Assembly: GCF_029016285.1 (NCBI RefSeq)
Contig: NZ_CP091975.1
Coordinates: 186,001-250,000 of the forward strand
Direction of reading: 5' to 3'
From: Vibrio sp. DW001
Lineage (GTDB): Bacteria; Pseudomonadota; Gammaproteobacteria; Enterobacterales; Vibrionaceae
DNA length: 64,000 bases
The position numbers were made by a program, and so were the translations under genes. The notes beneath the pieces were generated by a model. It ran no database searches, was not told where the DNA came from, and saw only the letters and a program-made list of their open reading frames with translations. Below, in pieces: positions 17,676 to 28,702 of this stretch (the first letter of the stretch is position 1; each line of letters starts with the position of its first letter).

Positions 17676-18701
17676 ATGAACAAATTCGAGAAAATTAAGC
17701 AAGAACTAATGATTGCACCTAAAACTTGGTTAATAACTGGAGTCGCTGGCTTTATTGGTTCAAATCTTTTAGAAACACTATTGAAATTAAATCAAACGGT
17801 AATTGGCTTAGATAACCTCTCAACAGGTCACCAATATAATCTTGATGAGGTACAAGAGTTAGTTACCGATGGTCAATGGGAAAAATTTGTTTTTATAAAC
17901 GGTGATATTTGTAATTACGAAAACTGCCAGTCTGCAATGAAAGGCGTCAATTATGTACTGCACCAGGCCGCTTTAGGTAGTGTACCGCGATCAATTGCTG
18001 ATCCTATTGCTACCAATGCGGCAAATGTCTCTGGATTTATTAATGTGCTTACGGCAGCTAAAGAAGAAGAAGTTAAAAGTTTTACCTATGCTGCAAGTAG
18101 TTCTACCTACGGAGATCACCCCGCTCTACCTAAAGTGGAAGAAAATATAGGTAATCCATTATCCCCCTATGCAGTAACTAAATACGTAAATGAGTTGTAT
18201 GCAAATGTATTTGCTCGTACGTACGGATTCAAATCGATAGGTCTTCGTTATTTTAATGTATTTGGTCCAAGACAAGACCCTAATGGTGCGTATGCTGCAG
18301 TTATTCCAAAATGGACTGCTTCTATGATTAAAAGGGAACAAGTCTTCATTAATGGCGATGGCGAAACTAGCCGTGACTTTTGCTTTATTAACAATACTGT
18401 TCAAATGAATATTCTTGCAGCGACGGCGTTGGACGGAGCAAAGGATCAAATTTATAATGTAGCGGTAGGTGATAGGACAACACTAAATATCCTTTTTAAA
18501 GAAATTGCAAAACATTTAGATGTTGAAAATGTCGAACCTATATATCAAGAGTTTAGACCGGGAGATGTTCGCCATTCTCAAGCGGATATAGGGAAAGCCA
18601 AAGATAAATTAGGGTATGAACCTGAATATGATATTTATCTAGGATTAGAGAAAGCAATGCCTTGGTACAAAAATCATGAAATAAATAAGATACATTATTA
18701 A
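17676..18701 (+). CDS. wbpP: UDP-GlcNAc(A) 4-epimerase (WbpP/TviC type)
   Basis: A 341-residue extended SDR, the length of Pseudomonas Wbp[17 protein letters not shown] is the NAD motif, [11 protein letters not shown] carries the Ser/Thr, and [13 protein letters not shown] the Tyr-x3-Lys. [12 protein letters not shown] and [20 protein letters not shown] are characteristic of this subfamily, which interconverts UDP-GlcNAc/GalNAc or their uronic acids. It pairs with the dehydrogenase just upstream, as in the Vi and P. aeruginosa O6 pathways. Confidence 0.88.
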   Translation: MNKFEKIKQELMIAPKTWLITGVAGFIGSNLLETLLKLNQTVIGLDNLSTGHQYNLDEVQELVTDGQWEKFVFINGDICNYENCQSAMKGVNYVLHQAALGSVPRSIADPIATNAANVSGFINVLTAAKEEEVKSFTYAASSSTYGDHPALPKVEENIGNPLSPYAVTKYVNELYANVFARTYGFKSIGLRYFNVFGPRQDPNGAYAAVIPKWTASMIKREQVFINGDGETSRDFCFINNTVQMNILAATALDGAKDQIYNVAVGDRTTLNILFKEIAKHLDVENVEPIYQEFRPGDVRHSQADIGKAKDKLGYEPEYDIYLGLEKAMPWYKNHEINKIHY

Positions 18702-18760
18702 TATGTATCTTCCAAGATTTTTCAAATAGATATAATAAGAAATCAGTCAAGAGAGCTGTT

Positions 18761-19849
18761 ATGAAAGTTTTAGTTACTGGAGGTGCTGGATTTATTGGCT
18801 CAGCAGTTATCCGACATATAATTAATAAAACTGACGATAGTGTAATTAATGTCGACAAATTAACTTACGCTGGGAATCTAGACTCGTTGGTAGAGATAGA
18901 AAGTAGTGATCGCTACTCCTTTGAGCAAGTTGATATTTGCGATCGAATTGAATTAGATAAGATATTTTCTTTGCATAAACCTGATATTATTATGCATCTT
19001 GCGGCAGAGTCTCATGTGGATCGATCAATAGATTCTTCAGCGGAGTTCATCCAATCAAATATTATAGGAACTTATACTTTACTTGAGTCTTCTCGTGCAT
19101 ATTGGTTGGGGCTTAAAAAAGAGAAAAAAATATCTTTCCGATTTCACCATATATCAACAGATGAAGTTTATGGGGACTTGGAAGGCACAACCGAGTTATT
19201 TACTGAAACAAGTTCATACCAGCCAAGTAGCCCATATTCAGCAAGCAAAGCTTCAAGTGATCACTTAGTACGAGCATGGCAGCGAACTTATGGTTTACCT
19301 ACAATCATAACTAACTGCTCAAATAATTATGGTCCTTATCATTTTCCTGAGAAACTTATTCCGTTAGTCATTCTTAATGCTCTAGAAGGTAAATCGTTAC
19401 CAGTATATGGTAAAGGTGACCAAATTCGCGATTGGTTATATGTCGAAGACCATGCTAGAGCTCTATATCAAGTAGTAACAAAAGGTGAAATTGGGGAAAC
19501 ATACAATATAGGTGGGCATAATGAGAAGAAAAATATGGAAGTTGTACAAACCTTATGTGAAATTCTTGATGAGTTAATACCAATATCAGAAAATCAGGTG
19601 TTCTCTTCTCTCTCATTACCCTTTACTCAGTATTCAGAATTAATTACGTTTGTAGTAGATAGACCAGGCCATGATGCACGTTACGCCATTGATGCAAGCA
19701 AAATCGAGCGAGAACTCGGGTGGTATCCGATCGAAACATTTGAAACTGGATTAAGAAAAACAGTTGAATGGTATTTAGCGAATAGTGAGTGGTGTAAGCG
19801 AGTTCAGGATGGTACATATCAACGAGTACGTTTAGGAGTGAATTTATGA
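18761..19849 (+). CDS. rmlB: dTDP-glucose 4,6-dehydratase
   Basis: A 362-residue RmlB/RffG family enzyme forming dTDP-4-keto-6-deoxyglucose. [19 protein letters not shown] binds [16 protein letters not shown] contains the Thr-Asp-Glu catalytic triad; [15 protein letters not shown] holds Tyr-x3-Lys. [16 protein letters not shown] near the end is typical. Its 3' end overlaps rmlA by 4 bases. The dehydratase feeds either rhamnose or amino-sugar branches; rmlD is missing here and an aminotransferase follows. Confidence 0.95.
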   Translation: MKVLVTGGAGFIGSAVIRHIINKTDDSVINVDKLTYAGNLDSLVEIESSDRYSFEQVDICDRIELDKIFSLHKPDIIMHLAAESHVDRSIDSSAEFIQSNIIGTYTLLESSRAYWLGLKKEKKISFRFHHISTDEVYGDLEGTTELFTETSSYQPSSPYSASKASSDHLVRAWQRTYGLPTIITNCSNNYGPYHFPEKLIPLVILNALEGKSLPVYGKGDQIRDWLYVEDHARALYQVVTKGEIGETYNIGGHNEKKNMEVVQTLCEILDELIPISENQVFSSLSLPFTQYSELITFVVDRPGHDARYAIDASKIERELGWYPIETFETGLRKTVEWYLANSEWCKRVQDGTYQRVRLGVNL

Positions 19850-20712
19850 AAGGTATTGTATTGGCTGGCGGAACTGGAACTAGACTCTACCCTATAACCA
19901 AGGGAGTTTCAAAGCAGCTCTTACCTGTTTATGACAAACCAATGATCTATTACCCTCTATCTGTTTTAATGCTTGCTGGGATTAAAGATATTTTAATAAT
20001 AACGACTCCAGATGAGCAGAGTAGTTTTATTCGACTTTTAGGTGATGGCAGTGACTTTGGAATTAATTTACGTTACAAAGTGCAACGTCGTCCAGAGGGT
20101 TTGGCGCAGGCGTTTATAATTGGTGAAGAGTTTATTGGTGGTGATAACGTTTGCCTAGTTCTGGGCGATAACCTTTTTTGGGGACAACGTTTCTCTGATA
20201 TGTTGTATAAAGCTTTTTCCAAAAAAGAGGGCGCTACAGTTTTTGGTTATCAAGTGAAGGACCCACAAAGATTCGGTGTTGTCGAATTTGATGATAATAA
20301 AAAAGTGCTTTCAATTGAAGAAAAACCTAAAAAACCAAAATCTAATACTGCTGTGACTGGGTTATATTTTTACGACAATAATGTTATCGAAATTGCAAAA
20401 AAGGTTAAGCCATCACCAAGGGGTGAATTGGAAATAACAAGCATCAATCAAGCTTATATGGAAGAAGGACTATTGAATGTAGAGCTACTAGGTAGAGGTT
20501 TTGCTTGGCTTGACACAGGGACTCACGAAACGTTATTAGATTCAGCTATGTTTGTTGAAACGATAGAAAAAAGACAGGGTTACAAGATTGCATGTTTAGA
20601 AGAAATCGCCTTAATTAATGGTTGGATTACTAAGGAAAAAATAAAAAAACTAGCAGAGCCGATGTTAAACAATGATTATGGACAATATCTTTTAAGCTTA
20701 ATAGAGGTGTAA
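19846..20712 (+). CDS. rmlA: Glucose-1-phosphate thymidylyltransferase
   Basis: A 288-residue RmlA that makes dTDP-glucose from glucose-1-phosphate and d[22 protein letters not shown] is the nucleotide-binding N-terminus, with [36 protein letters not shown] and [13 protein letters not shown] all in place. Length is normal. It is coupled to rmlB by ATGA overlap and followed by rmlC four bases later. Confidence 0.95.
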   Translation: MKGIVLAGGTGTRLYPITKGVSKQLLPVYDKPMIYYPLSVLMLAGIKDILIITTPDEQSSFIRLLGDGSDFGINLRYKVQRRPEGLAQAFIIGEEFIGGDNVCLVLGDNLFWGQRFSDMLYKAFSKKEGATVFGYQVKDPQRFGVVEFDDNKKVLSIEEKPKKPKSNTAVTGLYFYDNNVIEIAKKVKPSPRGELEITSINQAYMEEGLLNVELLGRGFAWLDTGTHETLLDSAMFVETIEKRQGYKIACLEEIALINGWITKEKIKKLAEPMLNNDYGQYLLSLIEV

Positions 20713-20716
20713 CTGA

Positions 20717-21298
20717 ATGGAATTTGTCAATACAAACATTGCAGGGATATTTATCTGTAAACCCTATGTTTATAGTGATGAGCGAGGTTATTTTGTCGAA
20801 AGTTTTAATAAAAAAGAGCTTGATAATTTCCTTGGTTATACAATTGATTTCTGTCAAGACAATGAATCTCAATCATCGTTTGGTGTGTTAAGGGGATTGC
20901 ACTTTCAAAAGCCACCTTACGCACAAAATAAATTAGTTAGAGTAATAAGTGGTGAAGTTTTGGATGTCGCGGTCGACTTGAGAGAAGGCTCAGCAACATT
21001 CGGGAAAAGTATTTCGGTGAAATTAACTGGAAAAGACAAACATCAACTATTTATACCTAAAGGGTTCGCACATGGCTTTGTTGTGTTGAGTGAAGAGGCT
21101 ATATTCGCCTATAAAGTCGATAATTATTATAACCAGCAAAGTGAAAGTGGAATATTATTTAGTGATCCTAAGCTAGCTATTGATTGGGAAGTTAACAAAG
21201 AACTATTAATTTTATCACAGAAAGACGAATTATTACCAATCTTGTCGGACATGCCAAAAATATTTGTAGATGAAGATACCAATAATCTAAGGGAATAA
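20717..21298 (+). CDS. rmlC: dTDP-4-dehydrorhamnose 3,5-epimerase
   Basis: A 193-residue cupin enzyme of the RmlC family. DERGYFVESFNKKEL, GVLRGLHFQKPPYAQNKLVR with the catalytic His, and the IPKGFAHGFVVLSEEA and YKVDNYYN regions with the Asp are present. It flips C3 and C5 to give dTDP-4-keto-L-rhamnose. The usual rmlD reductase is absent; a DegT-family aminotransferase follows two bases after the stop, so the 4-keto group may be aminated instead of reduced. Confidence 0.9.
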   Translation: MEFVNTNIAGIFICKPYVYSDERGYFVESFNKKELDNFLGYTIDFCQDNESQSSFGVLRGLHFQKPPYAQNKLVRVISGEVLDVAVDLREGSATFGKSISVKLTGKDKHQLFIPKGFAHGFVVLSEEAIFAYKVDNYYNQQSESGILFSDPKLAIDWEVNKELLILSQKDELLPILSDMPKIFVDEDTNNLRE

Positions 21299-21300
21299 TA

Positions 21301-22416
21301 ATGGAAAAGAAAGTTTTATTCAAAGTACATATGCCATCATCAGTTGATGAGCCACTATTGAAAGTGTTACATAGTGGTTTTATTGGACAAGGTACAAAAG
21401 TTGATGAGTTTGAAAATAAACTAGGCGACTACTTCGGTAATAAAAAAGTGTTAACGTTAAATTCTGGAACATCTGGCCTTCATCTGGCTTTAAGACTTGC
21501 GGATGTTGGTCCTGGTGATGAAGTTATAACGACAGCAATGACTTGTACTGCGACGAATATGCCTATTCTAGCTGCAGGTGCAAAAATCGTGTGGGCTGAC
21601 ATTGATCCTATTACGGGATTAATTTCATCAGAAGAAATAAAGAAGAAAATTACGACAAATACCAAGGCTATAATAATGGTGCATTTTGGTGGGATTCCAT
21701 GTGATATAGATGCTATTAATACTATTGCAAAAGAGCACAATATTAAAACCATTGAAGATGGAGCTCATGCAATAGGTGCTGATTACCGCAATGAAAAAAT
21801 TGGTAACCATTCTGATTTTGTCATGTTTTCTCTACAAGCAATCAAGCATTTTACGACAATAGATGGTGGGTTGTTGCTGTGTAAAAGTGAAAGTGATTAT
21901 GAACGAGGGAAACTCCTAAGATGGTATGGAATTGATAGGGATGCAAAACGAAAAGAATTTAGATGTGAAGAAGATATATTAGAATATGGCTATAAATTTC
22001 ATATGAACGATATTTGTGCAACAATTGGTATCGAACAATTAAAATACATAGATGAAATTGTCAGTAAGCATATAGATAATCAAGAGTATTATGATAAAGC
22101 GTTGCAAGGTGTTGAAGGGGTAACTGTTATAAAAAAACCCTCTATATCGAAATCCTCATCTTGGTTATATACTATGCACATAGAGAAAAGAGATCTTTTC
22201 AGTACTTGGATGGAAAACCAGAAAATAATGACATCCAGAGTCCACGAGAGAAACGACAAGCATACAGCTTTTCATGAAAGTCTTTGTAGCCTTCCATGCC
22301 TTGATTTATTCAACAAAACACAAATATCAATTCCAGTTGGGTGGTGGATTACTACCGAAGATAGAGAGTATATAGTATCCAAAATAAAAGAGTTTTCAAA
22401 CTTACACCTGTCATAA
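21301..22416 (+). CDS. DegT/DnrJ/EryC1 sugar aminotransferase
   Basis: A 371-residue PLP enzyme. NSGTSGLHLALRLADVG, IEDGAHAIGADY and FSLQAIKHFTTIDGG with the PLP-binding Lys identify the nucleotide-sugar aminotransferase family. Linked to rmlBAC, it probably forms a dTDP-4-amino-4,6-dideoxyhexose, either from the RmlB or the RmlC product. An acetyltransferase gene (23.6 kb) beyond an IS scar could then acylate the amine. A GDP-perosamine synthase role is possible too because gmd is in the operon, but the position after rmlC argues for a dTDP sugar. Confidence 0.8.
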   Translation: MEKKVLFKVHMPSSVDEPLLKVLHSGFIGQGTKVDEFENKLGDYFGNKKVLTLNSGTSGLHLALRLADVGPGDEVITTAMTCTATNMPILAAGAKIVWADIDPITGLISSEEIKKKITTNTKAIIMVHFGGIPCDIDAINTIAKEHNIKTIEDGAHAIGADYRNEKIGNHSDFVMFSLQAIKHFTTIDGGLLLCKSESDYERGKLLRWYGIDRDAKRKEFRCEEDILEYGYKFHMNDICATIGIEQLKYIDEIVSKHIDNQEYYDKALQGVEGVTVIKKPSISKSSSWLYTMHIEKRDLFSTWMENQKIMTSRVHERNDKHTAFHESLCSLPCLDLFNKTQISIPVGWWITTEDREYIVSKIKEFSNLHLS

Positions 22417-22684
22417 TATTATTGTGAATTAATTTACCTGATTAGGAATTACTCAATAAATATTAACCGCTTTAGTAAAAAGGAAAAGTAATCTTATTCT
22501 AATAGCATTTAGTATATAATTATCCTGAAGTGCATGATAAGTACTACTGTCTAAGTAGCCCTTTAAAGACTATTTCCCTTACTAGGTTGACTAAATTATA
22601 CCATTTAGTGATCAGTGTGAAAGAATAGTATAGAGGGAAACCGTACGAACATCATTGATATATAAGGGCTGTAATAATATATGA

Positions 22685-23498
22685 ATGTCAATTTTTGAAG
22701 GCATGCTTTCCATTATTGAAACATAACTTGATGAAATTAAAGATCCGATTGTAGATCATTTTCCATGTTTTCTAATGTCTCTGAATGAAACCATAGACCT
22801 AATATGGATCGCGTTTCAACGATGTTTTATCGCTTGGATAAAAGATTGTCACACGGAAAGTGAAGTGATAGCGATTGATGGTAAAACGTTGCGTGACTCT
22901 TATGACCGTTCAAAAGAGAAAGGCATCAAGGAATGTTGGAAAAAGCTTTAGATGATTATTTTCGAATGTATGTGCTTCAAAAATTCGATGGTAGCTCATA
23001 CAGAACACAAGAAAAAAACCATGGAAGAATGGCTTTAGTTAATCGTGATTTATCGGTTGTGGACGATATAACACATGAATGGCCGGGGTTAAAAACAATG
23101 GGTATTGTTGCCTCAGCTTGGCAAGAATCTTCGGTCGCGACAGAACAATATGTGAGTATTCGTTATCAAAAGAATTAGAGGGACAAACGTTGCTTGAAGC
23201 TACGCGCTCTCACTGGGGTGTAGAGGTGATACATTGGTCACTTGATACTGCATTTTTTGAAGAGAATTCACGAATAAGAGCGGATGATCGTGCAGAGGCT
23301 TTTGCAAGGATCAGACAGGTATGCTTGAACTTACTAAAGAGCGAAACTATCTTTAAAGGTGGTATTAAACGTAAGCGGTTGAACTGCGCAATGGACGAAA
23401 ACTACCTAAGTAAGGTTCTAGTAAGCTTGCGTAACGGTTATGTTCCTGCGGTTTCCGTGTGGCTATCTGTATGTATTAGCCAAGCTCAATATATATAA
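22685..23498 (+). pseudogene. ISAs1-family transposase remnant (H-repeat type)
   Basis: Broken into several frames: SIFEGMLSIIE, then [21 protein letters not shown] around 22.84-22.9 kb, an internal deletion, KNHGRMALVNRDLSVVDD and HEWPGLKTMGIVASA (22933-23178), a frameshift, and SHWGVEVIHWSLDTAFFEEN with RIRADDRAEAFARIRQ (to 23498). These match the ISAs1/H-rpt transposase order, but it cannot make a whole enzyme. About 270 AT-rich bases before it (22417-22684) hold no gene and probably include its left end. The 3' part is nearly repeated at 41.94-42.25 kb. Confidence 0.85.
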
Positions 23499-23602
23499 TG
23501 TTAGTACGCCAAGAATTCCAAAGTTATTAGCTTTTTAGAACTGATCTTTTTCACCTGATGAAAATATCTAGATTGAATTTTAAGAAATGTAAGGGAGCCT
23601 AT

Positions 23603-24139
23603 ATGTTTATAGATAACGATGGTTTTGGATTGAGAACAATTGAGAGTGAAGATCTAGGCTGGATAAAAGAGTTAAGGAATTGTAACTCAACTTGGAAAAA
23701 CCTAGAGCAAGTACATCCTCTCAACATGAATGATCAGGTAGGTTGGTTTGAAAGACTACAAGCAGACAATTCAAAAGAATATTTTATATTTACAAATAAC
23801 AAAAATGACTGCATTGGATTAGTAAGGATAACAGACATTGATTATATTAATAGAAAGGCTTGTATTGGCCTAGATATAAGAATTGCATTTAGAGGAAAGA
23901 AATTGGCTACAATTGCTTATGCTCTAATCTTTGACTATTTGTTTAATTATAGAAATTTGAATCGATTGTACTTGTTTGTTTTAGAAACGAATGTAGTGGC
24001 ATTAAATCTATACAAAAAAATTGGTTTCATGGAAGAAGGAAGGCAAAGAGAGGCAATAATAAGAAATAATCGGAAATTGGATTATATTATGATGAGCTTA
24101 TTATCATCTGAATTTAGAAGGATGAGTTGTGCAAAATAA
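23603..24139 (+). CDS. GNAT N-acetyltransferase (RimJ/RimL/PseH-like)
   Basis: A 178-residue GNAT protein. GLRTIESEDLGWIKELRN and a middle part with IGLDIRIAFRGKKLATIA (acetyl-CoA loop, here R-G-K) and LETNVVALNLYKKIGFMEEG are typical of the RimJ/RimL and PseH group. In this operon it most likely acylates the amino group made by the aminotransferase at 21.3 kb. ATG 23603 with AAGGGAG eight bases upstream is chosen over an upstream in-frame ATG at 23558. The gene stands right after the IS remnant and overlaps the next by 11 bases. Confidence 0.75.
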   Translation: MFIDNDGFGLRTIESEDLGWIKELRNCNSTWKNLEQVHPLNMNDQVGWFERLQADNSKEYFIFTNNKNDCIGLVRITDIDYINRKACIGLDIRIAFRGKKLATIAYALIFDYLFNYRNLNRLYLFVLETNVVALNLYKKIGFMEEGRQREAIIRNNRKLDYIMMSLLSSEFRRMSCAK

Positions 24140-24947
24140 TCCCATTATTACAATTTTGACTGTAAATTACAGAACATCTGATTTTATAGATTTGATGTTG
24201 TTTTCATTTGAAAAACTGACCAAAAATCAGTATAAGGTTTTGGTTTGTGATAACTTTTCTACAGATAAAGAAATAGAAAAGTTAACTAAAATAACTGATA
24301 AATATAATAATATTGAGGTCATCTTCAGGAAGCAATCTCAGTTTGGTAGTGTTGGCCACGCTGAGGCGATTGATCTATTGATATCAAAAGTGGACACACC
24401 GTACTTTGTCACGATGGATAGTGATGCGCTGTTCTTGAAAAAAAACTGGGATGAGGAATTAGTATCTAAACTAAATAGAAAAATTAAATTGATTGGGACT
24501 ACATTGGCACCCAACAAACATAATTCTAAACCGACAGACTTTCCGCTTGCTTTTGCTGTTTTATATGAAACTAAAACATTTAAAGAGTTAGATATTTCCT
24601 TTATGCCAAAGGATGTTCAGGACAACCCATCTCAAGATACAGGTTGGGAACTACGAAGTAAATATTTGAGCCATAACTTTATTGGAACTGTATTCGAAGG
24701 GAAAAATACAAAGATTTCTTTAGACACTCCATTTGGGAGTGTCTATTGTGCAGTGTATTACCTTGACAATAAATTAATTGCATCACACTTTGGAAGAGGA
24801 AGCAGTGGTGGCGTTGCAAAATACAGCACAAAATGGTGGTTTAAAATACCATATATATCGAGATTTATACGTAAATATATAGCGCTAAAAGAAAAAAAAG
24901 AATGGATTAATATTTGCTATAATATCATTGAAAAAGAAGCATTATAA
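24129..24947 (+). CDS. Glycosyltransferase family 2
   Basis: A 272-residue GT-A fold transferase. ITILTVNYRTSDFIDLMLFS opens the nucleotide-binding half, VLVCDNFSTD follows, and FVTMDSDALFLKKNW contains the metal-binding Asp-x-Asp. No membrane segment is obvious. It adds one sugar to the lipid-linked O-unit on the cytosolic face; donor unknown. The start is GTG inside the acetyltransferase 3' end, with AAGGA in front; it also overlaps wzx by one base, so the genes are coupled. Confidence 0.8.
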   Translation: MQNNPIITILTVNYRTSDFIDLMLFSFEKLTKNQYKVLVCDNFSTDKEIEKLTKITDKYNNIEVIFRKQSQFGSVGHAEAIDLLISKVDTPYFVTMDSDALFLKKNWDEELVSKLNRKIKLIGTTLAPNKHNSKPTDFPLAFAVLYETKTFKELDISFMPKDVQDNPSQDTGWELRSKYLSHNFIGTVFEGKNTKISLDTPFGSVYCAVYYLDNKLIASHFGRGSSGGVAKYSTKWWFKIPYISRFIRKYIALKEKKEWINICYNIIEKEAL

Positions 24948-26116
24948 TGCTAAAAAAAGAGAATTTTATCTTTTTACTATTTTCAGTTATTAGTATGTTA
25001 ATAGGTATTGTTTCTACGTATTTATTATCAAATTATTTTACTGTTGAAGACTTTGGTAAAGTTCAATTATTACTCACCTTTGTTGGTGTCTTTTCTATTT
25101 TTGGTTTATCTGGATTTGATGTGGTGATTCAGAAACAGATATACAATAAAGATGATGGATTTGTATATTATTTGCTAAAAAATATAATGCCATTATCATT
25201 AATGTTATTAACACTAGTAGTATTTATAATTTTGCTCTGCATCGAAGAAGATTATTACCTTATTTTATCTGCTTTCTTGATTTCGAGTTTTAACCTGTTT
25301 GATAGAACAAGTGCCATTCTAAATTCCAAGTTAAAATTTAAAATTATTAGATATATAGAACTCATAACGAAAGTAGTCTTTTTTGGGGTTGTAGTTGTTT
25401 CTGTTTACATAGGAGTAAATGCACCTAATTATATTTTTATTTATACAACGGTAGGAATGAGCATTGTTTTATTTAGAATAATATATAGTAAATCGCTTTT
25501 AACTATAAAATCCAAACCAAATATTAATTATAAATACTTGATCAGTGGCGGAATAAGTACCACTTTCTCGTCATCTTTTACCGTGTTTACAAACTATTCT
25601 GAAAAACTAGTTTTGGGATATCTAGATACAAGTCAGTTAGCTATCTTTACTATAGCTCAGTTGTTCCCTAGAGTGTTAAAAGATAATATAAAAATAGTTT
25701 TATCACCAACACTAAATACTTGGGCATCTCGTGGGTTTAAGTATTACAAAACAATGATACGAAAAAATGAAGCTATACTTTGGGGGGTTGGTATTTTATT
25801 CTATATAATACTGTATTTCATGGTGGATTTTTTTATTAGTAACTTTTTTGTAAAATATACAGATTCAATTTTAATTTCACAATTGTTATCAATCACGATA
25901 ATATTTAAATTTGTAGAAAGTGTAAAAATGAGCAGCATGGCATTAAGTGACCACACGCCTGTATTTAACAAGATAAATAATATATCTAACACATTAAAAA
26001 TATTGCTAGTGACATTTTTAGTGAATATATATGGAATATATGGTGCAGTGGCTACAATATTGATTGTGGAAGTTGTAAGGTTTTTATTCATGACTAAAGA
26101 ATTCAATAGGCTATAA
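24947..26116 (+). CDS. wzx: O-unit flippase (Wzx)
   Basis: A 389-residue polytopic membrane protein with about ten to twelve hydrophobic segments beginning at FIFLLFSVISMLIGIVSTYL. YFTVEDFGKVQLLLTFVGVF and FGLSGFDVVIQKQI are the usual N-terminal flippase pattern (polysaccharide transport family), and KLVLGYLDTSQLAIFTIAQ in the middle is also characteristic. It would flip the undecaprenyl-PP-linked O-unit to the periplasm. It is a little shorter than most Wzx proteins (about 420-480). The start overlaps the previous stop (TAATG). Confidence 0.85.
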   Translation: MLKKENFIFLLFSVISMLIGIVSTYLLSNYFTVEDFGKVQLLLTFVGVFSIFGLSGFDVVIQKQIYNKDDGFVYYLLKNIMPLSLMLLTLVVFIILLCIEEDYYLILSAFLISSFNLFDRTSAILNSKLKFKIIRYIELITKVVFFGVVVVSVYIGVNAPNYIFIYTTVGMSIVLFRIIYSKSLLTIKSKPNINYKYLISGGISTTFSSSFTVFTNYSEKLVLGYLDTSQLAIFTIAQLFPRVLKDNIKIVLSPTLNTWASRGFKYYKTMIRKNEAILWGVGILFYIILYFMVDFFISNFFVKYTDSILISQLLSITIIFKFVESVKMSSMALSDHTPVFNKINNISNTLKILLVTFLVNIYGIYGAVATILIVEVVRFLFMTKEFNRL

Positions 26117-26127
26117 AAGATAATTAT

Positions 26128-26787
26128 ATGAGTTTTATAACATTTAGGCGATACTATTTAGACCGGGTTCTATTAAAAACGAATTTCTTTGGGAAAGTCC
26201 TAGATCTAGGTGGGAAAAAAGACAATAAAAGGGGGAAGTTTCGGCCTCCATTAAGTCAGGTGGAGAGTTGGGAATACCTAAATATAGACGAAACTACAAA
26301 TCCAGATTATTGCTGTAGCGCTGAGAATGTCCCAGTTGACAATGAGAGCTTTGATGTTGTACTAATGGCCGAGGTATTAGAGCATTTAGAAAATCCCTCT
26401 AGCGTCCTAAAAGAAGCCCATCGAATACTTAGAAGAGATGGAAAACTCGTTGCTACAATGCCGTTCATGTATGCTTTACATGCAGATCCTTATGACTTTC
26501 AAAGATGGACGAATGTAAAAATAAAAATTGAGTTAGAAAAAGCAGGCTTTGTAGACGTGAAAATTGAAACTATGGGTTCTGTATTTTCCGTTATTTACGA
26601 TTTTATATACTTTTCAATTAATACAATATCAAAAAATAGAAATGCTCTAAAAAATAAATTAGCAAGAAAAATTATAATGCCAGTTCTTTCAAGGTTATTT
26701 TTATTACTAGATGAGAAATACATGTATAAATCTAATTCCATTACTACTGGATATTATATTGAAGCAAAAAAAGGAAATATAGACTAA
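26128..26787 (+). CDS. SAM-dependent methyltransferase (class I)
   Basis: A 219-residue protein. [15 protein letters not shown] is motif I of class I methyltransferases, [20 protein letters not shown] the Methyltransf_11 motif, and [20 protein letters not shown] the following strand. Probably methylates a sugar hydroxyl of the O-unit or caps it. One of two such enzymes in this operon, which begins with a SAM synthetase gene. The stop overlaps gmd (ATGA-like junction). Confidence 0.8.
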   Translation: MSFITFRRYYLDRVLLKTNFFGKVLDLGGKKDNKRGKFRPPLSQVESWEYLNIDETTNPDYCCSAENVPVDNESFDVVLMAEVLEHLENPSSVLKEAHRILRRDGKLVATMPFMYALHADPYDFQRWTNVKIKIELEKAGFVDVKIETMGSVFSVIYDFIYFSINTISKNRNALKNKLARKIIMPVLSRLFLLLDEKYMYKSNSITTGYYIEAKKGNID

Positions 26788-27821
26788 TGAAAACTGCTAT
26801 TGTAACCGGTGTCACGGGACAAGATGGAGCATATTTAACAGAATTTCTAATTAATAATAATTACATTGTTTATGGTTTGTTTCGTAGAACCTCTTCGGTG
26901 AATTTTTGGAGATTAAAAGAATTAGGAATTGATACTCATGACAATTTAAACCTTATTGAGTGTGATATAACAGATCTAGCGAATGTAATTAAAATTGTAT
27001 CAGATGTAAAACCTATTGAAATTTATAACTTAGCAGCTCAAAGTTTTGTAGGTGTGTCATTTATACAACCACTTGCGACTGCTCAGATCACCGGATTGGG
27101 AGCTGTAAATTTTTTGGAGGCAATAAAAATTGTTGATACTAGTATTAAATTCTATCAAGCAAGCACCTCTGAAATGTTTGGAGATGTGCAAGAGATCCCT
27201 CAGACAGAAAAAACCCCTTTTTATCCGAGAAGTCCATATGGTATAGCTAAGCTGTACGCACACTGGATGACAATAAATTACAGAGAAAGCTATGGAATCT
27301 TTGCTTGCAGCGGAATTTTGTTTAACCATGAATCTCCACTTAGAGGGCTAGAATTTGTAACAAGAAAAATTACAGACGGAGTAGCAAAAATTAAACTGGG
27401 GAAGTTAGAGCATCTAGAATTAGGTAATATGGATGCCAAACGAGATTGGGGTTTTGCGAAAGATTATGTTGAAGGAATGTATCTAATTTTGCAAGCTAAA
27501 GTGCCCGATACTTATGTATTATCAACAAATCGAACTGAAACAGTAAGAGATTTCGTACGACTTGCATTTGGAGCTGTGGATATTGATGTCGAGTTTCAGG
27601 GCGAAGGCTTAAACGAAGTAGGAATTGATAAGGTAACAAAACAAGTAATAATAAGGGTCAACGAAAAATTCTATAGGCCTGCAGAAGTTGATTTTCTTCT
27701 AGGCGATTCAACCAAAGCTAAAAAACAGCTTGGCTGGGAGGCGAAGACAACTCTAGAAGAAATGTGCACCATGATGGTTAAATCTGATTTGAAAAGGAAT
27801 TTGAATGAGCAATGCTTCTAG
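26787..27821 (+). CDS. gmd: GDP-mannose 4,6-dehydratase
   Basis: A 344-residue extended [63 protein letters not shown] (catalytic Thr/Ser-Glu) and [14 protein letters not shown] (Tyr-x3-Lys) define Gmd, and [19 protein letters not shown] is diagnostic. It makes GDP-4-keto-6-deoxy-D-mannose from GDP-mannose, supplied by ManC at 37.4 kb and a phosphomannomutase. Downstream Rmd then forms GDP-D-rhamnose. The 3' end overlaps rmd by 17 bases. Confidence 0.95.
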   Translation: MKTAIVTGVTGQDGAYLTEFLINNNYIVYGLFRRTSSVNFWRLKELGIDTHDNLNLIECDITDLANVIKIVSDVKPIEIYNLAAQSFVGVSFIQPLATAQITGLGAVNFLEAIKIVDTSIKFYQASTSEMFGDVQEIPQTEKTPFYPRSPYGIAKLYAHWMTINYRESYGIFACSGILFNHESPLRGLEFVTRKITDGVAKIKLGKLEHLELGNMDAKRDWGFAKDYVEGMYLILQAKVPDTYVLSTNRTETVRDFVRLAFGAVDIDVEFQGEGLNEVGIDKVTKQVIIRVNEKFYRPAEVDFLLGDSTKAKKQLGWEAKTTLEEMCTMMVKSDLKRNLNEQCF

Positions 27822-28701
27822 AAGAGTTTTGATTTTTGGTATAGATGGTTTTACGGGAAATCATCTAGCACATTATCTTTCTGAACAGGGACATGAAGTT
27901 CTGGGTACCTCTTATTCTCCCCTGCACGACCCTCGTGTTTTTAAATGTGACATTTGTGATAAAAATAATGTATTAGACGTCCTAAAAAAAACCAAACCTA
28001 ATTATATAGTAAACTTAGCCGGTATATCTTTTGTAGCGAATAAAAATGATGAGCTATTCTATAACGTTAATGTTTTAGCCGTGGAGAATATACTATCATC
28101 AATTCTGGAGGTTAAGGGCTATAGCCCTGAAAAGATAATATTAGTGAGTAGCGCCTCTGTTTATGGAGCTCAACCGAGTGATATTCTAGATGAAAGTATG
28201 CAGCCAAATCCTATGAATCATTACGGAATTAGCAAGTTTGCTATGGAGCAAATGGCAAGAACATATTTTACAAGACTTAATATTATTATTACTCGCCCGT
28301 TTAATTATACAGGGGTAGGTCAAAAAAATTATTTTTTGATACCAAAAATAGTCGAGCATTACAAAAATTCATTTGGAAAAATAGAACTTGGAAACCTAAA
28401 TATAAGTCGTGAATTTAACGATATTGATTTTGTTTGTGAAGCCTACAATAGACTTCTAGAGTTAGGCGAAAAATCGAACGTTTACAATATTTGCTCAAAT
28501 AAAGCGATAAAACTTATTGACATTATTAATATAATGAATGAAATCGCTGGCTATAAAATTAAAGTAGAAACAAATGAGAAATTTTTAAGAAAGAATGATG
28601 TAGAAACACTAACTGGATCTAGTGATAAACTTTTTGATAAGGTATCAACAATCGAAAACCCAGATTTTAGAGATACCCTTAAAAAAATGTATGAGAGTTA
28701 A
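27805..28701 (+). CDS. rmd: GDP-6-deoxy-D-mannose reductase (GDP-D-rhamnose synthesis)
   Basis: A 298-residue [44 protein letters not shown] and [15 protein letters not shown] (Tyr-x3-Lys) match the RMD family; [19 protein letters not shown] is typical. It reduces the Gmd product to GDP-D-rhamnose. GDP-fucose synthase (Fcl) is a related alternative but would show a different N-terminal pattern and C3/C5 epimerase residues. D-rhamnose fits the WbpZ-like transferase further on. Confidence 0.85.
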   Translation: MSNASRRVLIFGIDGFTGNHLAHYLSEQGHEVLGTSYSPLHDPRVFKCDICDKNNVLDVLKKTKPNYIVNLAGISFVANKNDELFYNVNVLAVENILSSILEVKGYSPEKIILVSSASVYGAQPSDILDESMQPNPMNHYGISKFAMEQMARTYFTRLNIIITRPFNYTGVGQKNYFLIPKIVEHYKNSFGKIELGNLNISREFNDIDFVCEAYNRLLELGEKSNVYNICSNKAIKLIDIINIMNEIAGYKIKVETNEKFLRKNDVETLTGSSDKLFDKVSTIENPDFRDTLKKMYES

Positions 28702-28702
28702 T

